From Poecilobothrus nobilitatus (lineage: Eukaryota > Arthropoda > Insecta > Diptera > Dolichopodidae): a DNA stretch of 64,000 nt. Position numbers and translations under genes: made by a program. A model generated the notes under the pieces. The model had not been told where the DNA came from. It worked only from the letters and a program-made list of their open reading frames with translations, and made no database searches. Below are positions 48,514-59,080 of the stretch, piece by piece. The stretch is taken from NCBI GenBank assembly GCA_947095535.1, contig OX352774.1, positions 4,836,001-4,900,000 of the forward strand, in the 5' to 3' direction. Each line of letters opens with the position of its first letter. The first letter of the stretch is position 1.

Positions 48514-51500
48514 CTGTGATTGATTAATCAATGCGAATCGAATTTATGGTTAGTTTTTCAAAAAAATAAAATGGGCAAAACATTTAACTTTGGTGCGATT
48601 TGTGTTAGAAATTACTTAATTTTTTTATGTATATATATATTTTTTTTTTTTATTTTGCAGAAAATTTTTAATTTTTATTCTTACAAAATATGGCAAATAG
48701 AAATGTAATAGAACCGCAACAGAAATAAATTAAAAAATAAGGAAAATTTCAAATAAAAGTTGAATGAAGAAAGTGAAAAGTATATGATAAATTTTAGTAT
48801 AAAAGAAATTAAATATTTTTTACCTGAACTCTGGCTTCACTCAATGAAGTTCGCATTGCTAAACGTTCTCTAGCTGTAACACATGGATAATGAGACTTTT
48901 CAAATTCTTTTTCCAATTCTTCTAATTGTTCAGGAGTAAATGTTGTTCGATTTCTTCTGAATTTTGGTTGACCATCATCATCTTCTTCAAGAGAATCGTA
49001 ATCTTCACCTTCAACATCTTTAGAAAAATGAAAACGAAAAATCATTTTTTAATAATTATTGCTTGAATCAAAGATTTCTGATATTTTATTTTAATAAATT
49101 ACAATATATACATATACATATAATTAAATTTATTAATTACCAATTAATCTTTCTGAATGAGGTGATCCTAAACTATCATTACTACCAGAATCTGGTGATG
49201 TTGTTCTTAATCCAGCTGTAGATGGAATACTAGCTAAAGATAATCTAGGTGCCGTCGGCCACATATGACCTGGTGGTATTGCATTTGGTGGCCAACTAAA
49301 ACTTCCATATGGTGAATGTGGATACATTCCATATCCTGTAACACGAGCAAACTCTGCAGCAGCTCTTTCAGCTGCACGATTTCTTAAAATTCTATTAATA
49401 GATGAAACTGATGGTGCTGTAGCATTAGTACAAACCTCTAAAAATAAAAATAAAAAAAAATAATATTGTATATACTTTTCATTATACATATATTAAAATT
49501 AATTATATAATTATTTTACCATCTGAAATTAATCGTTCTCTAATTTCCCAAGCAAATATCGTTGGATTTTCTCTTTTATATTGTTCAATTTTTGAAACAA
49601 CTGCTGGTGTTGCAACCTTTGGTTTTGAACCACCTATTAAACCGGCTGGCCTTAATGAATCTAAAGTTGAATTATATTTTATAAAATTAATGAATTAAAC
49701 ATTTTAATATAAATTAAATTAAAACACTAACTCAATATTTTTGAAACAGTTCCTTGTTGATTAAGAACATGTTGAGCTAAATTATAATCTCTAAGACCAA
49801 ATTTTGTTAATTCTAAAAATCTATGCTGTTCGGCTATTTGTAATGGTGTTGGATTTGCTCCTCCATGAACAAATGCTGTAGATGGTGGTACACCAGACAT
49901 TGATAATATTGGTGAAACTCCAACTAAAAAAAAATATTTTTTATTTCTTGATTAATTAAAATTTTTAAAAAATTTTTGTACATTTTTTGTTAAATCATAA
50001 TGGATCAAAATTATAAAAATAAATAAATTTAAAACATTTTTTCGGTTTTTATTTCCAATTTAAAAAATTAGTTTAAGTTTTTAAAAAAACGATATATAGG
50101 TAATTAAGTATCTTATTATTTTATTTATATTTTATATTTATTCATATTAAGTTTATACAAATCACTTCTATACACAATTCAAATTATCCTCACATATAGA
50201 TGCAAATATGTACATAAAATAATTAATTATAAAAAGATTTTTAAATTTTAATATAATTAATATTGTATGTATATAGGTACTTAAATTTCAAAAATGGTGT
50301 TAAATTTAGTATTTAATCATATGATTACGATATTCAAAGAATGGCTTAAATTCTATATTTAAATTAAACAGGACTTTGTTTAAATAAAAATTACAAAAAA
50401 ATGTATGGGTTAAGTTTGCCGGATTAAAATGTTAATTCTAAAAAATATCATGTGACATATATAATTATATCATAAAAAAATTCAAATCTAAAACTATATA
50501 TATTTTTTTCCTTGCCACTCGTATAAGGAGCATAAGGCATCCACTAAGTCATTTATTATTCATATTTTACTAAGCTTCAGTTTCATGAATCATTAATTTC
50601 ACTAAGCCGTTGATTTATTTATTTATTCAACTTAGAATGCCTAAAGAGGTAGATATCATATGAAGGCTTTCTACTCGGATTACTCGGCTGTAGCTATTGT
50701 ACAAGACTAAGATGTTTTTTTTATTTCTATCTAATATCTTATACAAGATACTATACTATAAGTGACCCAAATCTAAAGTAGGTACAATTTAGATATTATA
50801 TATATTTCAAATTAATGATTACATTATCATATAATGTGAACTCTTAAATTGAAATCATGCAATATAAACAAAGGGCTATGAAAATCCATAGTGAAATATT
50901 TGCTAAAATAATTATCGTAAAATTTACAATATGTCGTAAAAATTACAATCAATATTAAAACAAAAGCAATTAATGTCAAAAATATGCTTTTAAATATTAT
51001 AATATATACAAAATAAATTTAAAGTTTTATGTTATTTGTTTTTCTTCTTTTTGAATAAATAATTTATAGTTGATTTAATTTAAATATCTCAATTCGAACA
51101 AAAAAACAACCAATATATTAATTAGTAAATAACAAAGTTAAATAAATTATTAAAATTATTACATATGCAAATAATAAGCAACAATTAATGATCAGAATAT
51201 ATAAAATGAACTTTCAAATTATTGTGAGTTCCAGTATACAATGTGTCGAGGCAATAAAAATGAATAAAGATATAATAAGAGCTTCAAAAAAATTACACAG
51301 GAATCCGTGTTAAATATAAAAAAAATCAAGAAACAAACTTAAGTAATTAAATTATAAGAAAGAATTTTAAATTTTTATTTTTGTAAATAAAAAAAATAGA
51401 ATTGAAGCAAACACAAGAGTAAAATAAACGTATAACGAAAATTAAAAAAAAAAAACGTATACCGAAAACTAAATTAAATTAAAATAAAAAATATACTATA

Positions 51501-51832
51501 TATATATAAACAATTATAAAAATAAATTTCTTTACAAGGAAAAAAAAAATAAATCTATTGCGCTACAAAATAAAAAAAAATGCCGTCGGCTTAAAAATCA
51601 AAATAATTAATTTCTAATGTGAGTTTTAAAGTCATAATAAAAAAAATTTTAAATACAAATTTTTTTTTTTTTTTTTTATTTTTCCGTTATTACCTGATGT
51701 AGTTTGTAACGGTAATGTTGAGGGTGTTATTAATCCACCCTCATTTGGTGGTAATATTGGTATATGTTTCATATGCCAAGGAGTTGTTGGTAATTTTCCG
51801 AAATCACTTTCAATATTTGATCCAATTAACAT
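47638..51832 (-). CDS. eyg/toe: Eyegone/Twin of eyegone-type Pax transcription factor, six coding exons, 612 aa
   Basis: Predicted coding join (minus strand): 51832-51694, 49923-49732, 49660-49520, 49437-49141, 49017-48824, 48513-47638. All five introns are GT..AG and the frame closes exactly (1839 nt including TAG). Exon 2 carries only the degenerate C-terminal part of the PAI subdomain (motif [17 protein letters not shown]). A complete RED subdomain follows at about residues 122-178 ([40 protein letters not shown]). The paired-type homeodomain spans residues 276-335 with Ser at position 50. The remaining roughly 275 residues are low-complexity Gln, Asn, Thr and Ser with a poly-Gln run and an acidic tail. 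Loss of most of PAI with RED retained is the hallmark of Eyg/Toe, nuclear DNA-binding factors that act like the Pax6(5a) isoform in eye and disc growth in Drosophila. Which paralogue this is cannot be settled here. Homeodomain residue 56 is Glu where Pax proteins usually have Trp. Confidence 0.93.
48514..48823 (-). other. Intron 5 of the eyg/toe-type gene, inside the homeobox (310 bp)
   Basis: GTAAAA..TCACAG borders. It separates homeodomain residues 46 and 47. Apart from A+T-rich sequence nothing else is seen in it. Confidence 0.85.
48824..49017 (-). CDS. eyg/toe: eyg/toe-type gene, coding exon 5 (homeodomain residues 1-46)
   Basis: The exon encodes an acidic lead-in ([15 protein letters not shown]) and homeodomain helices 1 and 2 ([39 protein letters not shown]). 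It ends ARVQ|GTAAAA. The intron falls between homeodomain positions 46 and 47, a position shared by many paired-class homeobox genes. Confidence 0.94.
49141..49437 (-). CDS. eyg/toe: eyg/toe-type gene, coding exon 4 (end of RED and inter-domain linker)
   Basis: The exon completes RED with [20 protein letters not shown]. It continues into an Ala-rich segment ([16 protein letters not shown]) and a Pro/Trp-containing linker ([19 protein letters not shown]), ending SPHSERLIG. Acceptor TTTTTAG|AGGTTT, donor ATTG|GTAATT. Confidence 0.92.
49520..49660 (-). CDS. eyg/toe: eyg/toe-type gene, coding exon 3 (linker and first part of RED)
   Basis: The exon encodes the conserved Pax linker ([10 protein letters not shown]) and the first RED helices ([20 protein letters not shown]). 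It is bounded by an AAAGTTGAAT-side acceptor (CTTTAG|ATTC) and the donor GATG|GTAAAA. The codon across the next junction reads Glu (residue 158), where many Pax proteins have Gly in the EGVC motif. Confidence 0.92.
49732..49923 (-). CDS. eyg/toe: eyg/toe-type gene, coding exon 2 (degenerate PAI half)
   Basis: The acceptor TTTTTAG|TTGGAG joins in phase 1 to exon 1, and the donor is TTG A|GTTAGT. The translation runs from [15 protein letters not shown] through [20 protein letters not shown] to QQGTVSKIL. The last stretch aligns by eye with the end of a Pax PAI subdomain (helix 3, usually ..CVSKIL). The DNA-contacting N-terminal half of PAI is absent. Confidence 0.88.
49924..51693 (-). other. 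Intron 1 of the eyg/toe-type gene (1770 bp)
   Basis: This is the only long intron; the other four are 71-310 bp. It contains a copy of an interspersed repeat family (50503-50762) shared with 18150-18384 and 38270-38480. Apart from that repeat I see only A+T-rich sequence with no conserved-looking block. Confidence 0.8.
50503..50762 (-). repeat. Interspersed repeat family X, copy B (inside intron 1)
   Basis: On the minus strand it reads TCTTGTATAAGATATTAG, GTACAATAGCTACAGCCGAG, ATCAACGGCTTAGTGAAATT, GAAACTGAAGCTTAG and AATGACTTAGTGGATGCC, ending ATACGAGTGGCAAGGAAAAA. It is the closest match to copy A and carries an extra roughly 40-base segment before ATCAACGG. Confidence 0.82.
51694..51832 (-). 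CDS. eyg/toe: eyg/toe-type gene, coding exon 1 (residues 1-46)
   Basis: The ATG at 51832-51830 opens [20 protein letters not shown] and the exon reads to TCA G|GTAATA, a phase 1 donor. The start is supported by the matching N-terminus of the paralogue at 1-37. A CAG lies three bases before the ATG (ggCAGAACATG) and could be an acceptor for an upstream noncoding exon, but its pyrimidine tract is poor. The rest of the exon is Pro/Thr-rich with no recognised domain. Confidence 0.85.
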
Positions 51833-52214
51833 GTTCTGCCAAAATTAATTTTTTTTTATTTTTTAAACTATTTTTTGTTTTTGTTCTGTTTATTGTGAAA
51901 TTCTTTTAAACTTAAATAAATTCACAATAGATATATATTTTTTTCTTTTCTTTTCTTCCAATTTAATAATTAATACACTGCAATAATTATTTCATTTGAA
52001 ATGCCCTTAAGTTTAATTATAACTGTTTTTCATATAACATATATCTTTATTACGTTTTATAATTATATTTAAATATATTTTTTTTTCCACATAGTTATTT
52101 TTTTTTCTTTTTGATTTTTTTTAATATTTGTTTTATTCTTTGTTTTTTATTATTATATATTTTGTTAAAAAAAAAATCACCTAAAATTAAAACAAATATT
52201 TCCACAATTAAAAT
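51833..52214. other. Probable 5' UTR/upstream of the eyg/toe-type gene
   Basis: A+T-rich with long T runs and no open frame of note. It lies between the start codon and the candidate promoter island. Confidence 0.4.
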
Positions 52215-52320
52215 TTAATAACGTTCACCTCAACATCCGACGAAAAACTAAACATAAACGTAAAAGATCCTCTCTAGCAGTGCTTAGCACCGTCTGCTGG
52301 TATAAGACAAAACAAAAAAA
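52215..52320 (-). promoter_or_regulatory. Candidate promoter/5' UTR island of the eyg/toe-type gene
   Basis: This roughly 100-base block is clearly less A+T-rich than its surroundings (it includes ctagcagtgcttagcaccg and tccgacgaaaaac). It lies about 400 bases upstream of the start codon on the coding strand's 5' side. A short inverted repeat (AGCAGTGCTTAGCACcGTCTGCT region) sits in it. No firm TATA or initiator can be chosen. The role is inferred from position and composition only. Confidence 0.25.
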
Positions 52321-55300
52321 AAAAAAAAAAGTAACTTTTATGTACAAAAGGAAAATGAATTTATATTTTTCTTTTTCATTCTTTCAATATTTTCTATCTC
52401 TCTCTAATCACATATTGTGTAAATATAAATAAATAACATTCTTTATTCAATACATTATAAAAAAATATATTTTGTGTAAGTGTATTTGGATGGAATTTTT
52501 AAAGTGATAAAAGAATACAGAGTAGAGAGATTAAAAAGAAAAATATAAAAGGTGAAATGATTTTTTACGTACATATACATGAAAACAAACTAATACCGTT
52601 AAAAGAAAAAATAATATAAGAAAAATGCAACAACTATACAATTTAATTTAATAGTTCCGAAAGGCGAAAAGTTGTTTTTTTGTTTTGTTATATTGAATAT
52701 AAATCAGTTATGTTTGTTAAATAACTCAAATTATTATTTTTTTTTTTTTAAATATGTGTGTTTTTATTATATGTTTACTGTTTTTATACTTAAGTTTTTG
52801 TGAATTTATTGTGAATGTGAATGAAAAAACAAGAAAAAAAAAAAACATAAATTAGTAAATATATAATCAATTTAAAATGAAAATTAGCTCCCGTTTTAAG
52901 TTATTTATATATACATATACATATATATGCTTCTCCTGATACTCTGGCATGTATTGAATTGTTGGTGTTGTTACTAATTTTGTAGAGTGTTATAGACTAT
53001 ATAGAATGTAGCTATACTTAGTGCTTAAACATTACTATTGTAGCTGCTGCCATGCCTCTTCAATATGCAATTCCAATAGTTAAAAAATGTGTGAGTATAT
53101 GATGTGACGTATTGTATAATATCTAATTGTACGTGGATCTTTAAATCCAAGAACGGAAAAAGGTGAATTTCTTTTCTAACATATTTGTATGGTGATTTTG
53201 TGCGGTTGTCGCTGTGGCTTTTAATTAGAAAAAACCACTTCAAATAACGATGAATGATATAAAATGTTCCTAATTGTTGAAATATATGTAATATATAATG
53301 TATGTACGTATAGATATATATACGTATAATAATTTTTTTTAGATGGTCGTGTTTCTTTTTTTGTTTTCTTTTTAATTTGAAAATTCAACGAATAAAAAAG
53401 AGAAAAACAAAACAAAAAACTAATCCATTATTTTAAATATATATGTATATGTATTATATATGCATAAATACGTTTACAATTTAATAATTTTCATATTTAA
53501 TGATTATATATATATGTATGTACCCTATACTTGTTTTTATTTTATAATGATGGGTAACAGGAAGTCGTATATGAGTAGTTTTTATGGAGAAAATGTATGA
53601 TTTTTTGATGGAAATTGTTCGGTGATTATTATATTAATGGAATTATAGATTTTTGTTATTTTTTTTTTTTTATGTTTTTTATATACTAGAATTGATGTAT
53701 GTATTAGTTTACTATTATAATTTATAAGTAATATTTTATATATTTACAAATTTAACTGAACAACACTTAATTAGTATTGAAAACTTCGTGTGTAGAATAC
53801 AAAATTTGTTAATTTCGGAAAAGGATATGCGTAGGTGAAATTAATACTTTTCACTACCACAATCATTTTAATGTTTAGGTTTTTAAAAAATATTTCATAA
53901 CTTATTTTAAATATAATTAATTTAATTTTATTTATTTTTTTTTTTTTTTTATATTTCCGATTAAACCAATTTATTCTTGTTTATACCTATATTTTTTTTT
54001 ACTTTTGTAATTTATACTTACAAAACATTTTTAAAAGCACGTATACCTAAGTTATTGATTATTTTGTTTATAGGTATATACCTAAACAATTTTTATAAAA
54101 TTTTTAAAATTAAATAAACACTAAAATAAAAAAAAAGCAAATTGATTAATTTTAAATTTTTATCCCGAATAATTTAAAAATGTAACTTTAAAGTTAACAT
54201 CTATGGTTAAATTATATTAAAATGAAAGAAAAATAAAAATATAAAAAAATTTACACCGATAAAAATTTTTTTTATTTTTGCCTTGAATTTTTAGATATTA
54301 TTTACACTCATTCCAATTTATTTCTTCTATAATTATAATTTAAAAAAAAAAAAAAATTTTTTACTAAATTTAAGTTTTTTATTTTTTAATTTTTCTAGTT
54401 TCAATTGAATTTATTAAGAAACGCCCTTATTCCGTCCATATTTAAATTATTTCTATATTTACATTTTTTTGTATTTAACTAACGCACACTCATATACATT
54501 TACTCATATATAAAATGAGAAATTACAATAAGGCTGAGAATTGAGTTAAAATTAATTGAGCGTAATTATAATTGTGTGTGTGTTTACTTTTTATTATTTA
54601 TAATTTTATATACTTTGTTATATTTATATAAAATTAGGAAAAAATAAATAAAATTATGAGAATTTTTTGACTCCGCCTTATTTGTTTGTTTGTTTTTACT
54701 TTACTTAATAAATGAGTGAAAAATGGGTTAACTGAGTAATTTTAATGTGGTGAGTATTGATTTATTATATTGTAAAATGTAATGTCGAAAATCATTTTAT
54801 ATCATTATTAAACTTAAATTTACATTACTTATAATTGATTTAATAAATTATTTGTTATATATTTATTTACTTAAATAGTTTTTATTTAATTTTTATTAAA
54901 TTAATGTAATTTTAGAATAATGAAAAAACTAAATATACCTATTTATGTATATATACCATATATGTAGGTACTAACTGCAATTTGTTTTTGGATTTAAATG
55001 TGTTTAAATAATTAAACACATTTCTATTCATTTGAATTATAAACATTATTGTTTAAATGAATTAAAATTAAAAAATATATTGATATCTACATATATATAC
55101 TTACAATTGCTGAATTTTGGTTAAAATATTGAAATCATTTTCAATTTTACTATAGGTATTAAGATTTTGTTCAAATACTTTTTAACAAGTTTCGCAATAT
55201 GAGTATGGCGGTGTTAAGTTTTCATTTTTTTAATGAAATTATGGCTATATTTTTAAGACCTTAAATGTTACTTACATAAGTATACGTATTATGTATATAT

Positions 55301-56689
55301 ATAGAAACATTATTATTTAATCTAATACATTTGTAATTTAACATAGGTACTTTTTCTGAATCTTAAAGAAAAAAGAAAAGTGTCTATATCTATTTTGGTT
55401 AAAGAAAAAATAATTTTAATTAACTAAAATCCTTATCCATTTTGATAAAGTGTTGAGAAAGAAAGTCTGGGTAGAAGGTTGTAAGAATTTAAGAAATAAT
55501 GCAATAGAATTAGGAATTCATATTTACATTTTTTTGTTTTTTATACACTAATCAAACACTAGGAACTGATACTTTTATACTAATGTAGGTTTAGCTAAAT
55601 GGGAGAAGAGAAACGGAAAGGAATAGGTAATTAAGGGTGAATTGGAGAGTAAATTAGAAATTAACCTAAAAAGGTTATTTGTAAATTAAATGCAAATAGT
55701 AGAATGGAATATTATTACTAGAGGGGAACAAGCAGGGTGGAACATTTTCTACATCTTAGCTATTCTCATAACGAATTAGTTATGCAAAACTTCTTTAAAT
55801 TTTTTCTATACCGGTCTGTAGCTAAGATAATTTAAAATTTGTAAACTCAATATAAAGTTCTATAATAGGGTAATAAGTTTAATTCTTTACATTTCATTTT
55901 AACAATGGACTATAAATAAAATATAGTATTAATTCGTACTTATTTGTTAAATACAACTATTATAGTATATAGATATTAAATAATTAAAAATAATATACTA
56001 TAACAATTTTCATATAATGAATGCTGATAATTTTAAATGAAATATATTTTTCTTATATGGTAGCTATTTATATCTAATTATATTCAAAACAAATCGAAAT
56101 TATTGCATTATAAAAATGAGCTTAAAAAAGTTTCATATATATATTAATATACATACATATTATCTGCGTAAATAATTATATCCAAAAAGTGCTATATTTA
56201 TCGTAATAGTAAATATTTAATTTTTTCCATATATAATTTTAACATCCATTTGTAAAAATTTTCATAATTTTATAAAAATAAAAAAAAATCAAAATGAATT
56301 CTTATAATTTAAAAAAAATAAAAGCAAAAAAATGAAATTTATTATCCGCACAACGGGGGCACAATGCAACCATAAGAATAAAAGAAATTGAATATTATTT
56401 TCCAAGAAAATTCATTTCAATTGCAATTCTACAGTAATTTCAGTCAAAATTAATTTTCATATTTTGTGTGTGCTTTTAAATATATATTTATGTAATATAT
56501 ATAATATATATATATAAAGCAAAAATTCTAAGAAATAAAAAATAAACCTATATATAAAAATTGAATAAAATAACAAAAACAAAAAAACTATAATATAATA
56601 TGTTCATATATTATACATAAGGAAGAAAGAAAATTTAGAGCATAAACCAATCAAATATATGTATATATACTCCCGATCCCCCTGTATAA
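52321..56689. other. A+T-rich upstream DNA, no gene seen
   Basis: Short open frames such as 53025-53243 and 53221-53415 are A+T-driven. No repeat family was recognised. Confidence 0.5.
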
Positions 56690-56835
56690 CATGTGCATTT
56701 TATAAAAATAATTGCAGTTTACATTGGAGAATTTATAGCTCACGTTTATCCCGCTAATTTACTACTTATATGTACAATAGATGACGCATTATCACTACCG
56801 TTTCATCTTTATGCCTGTTAAACGCGTTTATGTAT
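56690..56835. promoter_or_regulatory. Candidate conserved noncoding block upstream of the eyg/toe-type gene
   Basis: A less A+T-rich patch with several GC-containing words in an A+T desert: CTCCCGATCCCCCTG, TATCCCGCTAATTTAC, GATGACGCATTATC and TTAAACGCGTTTA. The last is a perfect palindrome. CTAATTTAC and GCATTATC contain homeodomain-type cores. It lies about 4.9 kb upstream of the start codon. Confidence 0.25.
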
Positions 56836-59024
56836 ATATATAAAAAAAAAAAAAACATACAAATATTCATTTATACATTAAAAATATAAATGGATATTTT
56901 TTTTTTTCACTCTTTTAAATAGCATAATTTATGATCAAAAATCAATTTTTTTTACTGTCTGACGACGATTTAAATAAATGGTAGAACGCCCGAAACAACA
57001 GCAACACCAATAGCTAAATAATAATACATATATAATAAAAAAATAAAAAAAAAAAAGCTCGGCCTCAATCGGTCGGTTTAACCCTTTGTGCAGTTTAAGC
57101 GTAACAATTGCACTCAATTGCATTGGATATATTAAATCTACATATACATATATCTAGTATATATAAATAGAGTGTAAACGTGAAAATATAAAAAAAGAAA
57201 AGTACCCTAATTAATTTAAAAAATAAAAAATACAATTGAGGAAGTCTATAGATATTATGCATATATATAATACAACATATAGTTACGGTATTAACAATCA
57301 TATAAAACAATAAAAAAAAAAAAAAATTAGAAAAACAGAAGTTTTTTTGCGCCCCATTTTATTTAAAAATTATACGATACGATGCCGAATGAGAATTACC
57401 CTCAATAATTCAAGAGTGAGTTGTACATCAAAAAAAAATAAAAAATGTTTATATATATATATATATATAAAAAATATTCGCACCTATAATATATATAGGA
57501 ACTATATATACATAATACAAAAACATAATTAGGGATTTCTATACTCTATATTATTGTATTTAGGTAAATAACACACAGAGTTATTCAATACCTTTGAAAA
57601 TTATTGCGGGGTACATTTTGAACACAAAAATTTTTGTATTTTCAAAAATTAAAATTTTATTTATTTTAGGTTTGCGTTTTCAATTTTAAGGGATACCTAA
57701 ATGAATTTATATAGAAATGAATTTAATATTATACTTATAGTTAATATTTCCTTGTAATTTTGTAGATTATATAGTTTTCATTCAACTCAACACAAAAAAA
57801 AGTTATTTAAAAGTTATACTAAAATTTGAAATTCCCAGAACTTTTTAAAATTATAGATGATTTAGTTAAATTTAATTTTATATTTAATATAAATTACCCG
57901 GTAGCAAATAAATATTAAAATTTACTTAAACATACTAAAAGCTAATTTTATTTTCATATTAATTGTAAAGAAAATATTCATAACTGTACATTCCAGCTCA
58001 TATTTCACACCTATTTTAGTTAAAGAAGGATCAACAAGATGAAATTCTATATTTATAAGATTTTAAAAATAAATTTTAATTTAAATGCTAAAATATAATT
58101 TTAAGTTTGTATAATATATATGTTAAGAATGTGTAATATTGAATTTCGTAAAAAGTTTTGGAACTTTTATAAACAGAAAATATTTTTAAATATAGGTATA
58201 GGTACATGTATTTAAATGACAGCACCCGAAATACGTCAACTGTAAGAATTGTTAAGTCAAATCTTTAAAATTTTAAAATTAACAAAGAAAAATTTTTTTT
58301 TGTTATTTTTTGTTACGTTGTCCAAAGCATTGTTTTTAACAATGAAAAAAAATTAAAAAATTTAAAGGTACATATATGAAAAATTGCGTATATACGCGTT
58401 TATCAATTTCGGGATACATCAACGGTATCGACTTACAGGCTTATAAATGCGTAGAAAAATTATACGTCGTACACTTTTATTTAGGTCGAGCCTTCAAAGG
58501 TAACAGAAGAGATTAGGAATAGTATAGAAATCCCTATTATAAAATTTATTTTCTAATAATATATAAAATTTTAATATATATATATAGTATAATTCTATAT
58601 ACAGACAGACAGCTAAGGTTAAAATTAAATTCCAATTGTATAACAGAAAATGTTATTTATGTATGAAAACTAATTTGTATCAATTGCTAATAAAGAAAGA
58701 AAAAAAAACATATTAAGTATAGGTACACTTGAACATTTTATCTTAAACTCATACTTTAAATAAAGATTTCGCATGAGTTTTGAACCTTCATGTAAAATAC
58801 TCGCAGAATGATGAATAAAATTTTTGTAATTATAAAACGTTGATCTTTTTTACATGACACCAGAATTTAGAAATCTATAATAGATCTTTTAATTAAACCT
58901 CAAAAGGTATATTCATAACATTCATTTTACACTTCAATTTAAGCTTATGCTTATTAAAAAATTCAGAATATTGTCAAATATCTCAGGATATTCTAATGAT
59001 GACTATACTCCGTCAACACGAAGG
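56836..59024. other. A+T-rich upstream DNA, no gene seen
   Basis: Includes a small GC-containing patch at 57055-57125 (gctcggcctcaatcggtcgg) and a (TA)n run at 57451-57469. Confidence 0.45.
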
Positions 59025-59080
59025 CTTCGAAGAAGGCCTTCTTATCTTCGAAGAAGAAGATAAGAGCTTCGAAGAAGGAA
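59025..59080. repeat. Nested CTTCGAAGAA repeat with inverted arms
   Basis: The sequence contains GGCTTCGAAGAAGG, then CTTATCTTC-gaagaa-GAAGATAAG, then AGCTTCGAAGAAGG. A 14-bp direct repeat thus flanks a 9-bp-arm hairpin. Confidence 0.75.

Noticed and set aside
48303..48527. Plus-strand open frame over the recognition helix exon, and others at 47617-47820 and 47862-48284
   Set aside because: Antisense shadows of the homeobox gene's repeat-rich tail with low-complexity products (poly-Leu/Val/Ile).
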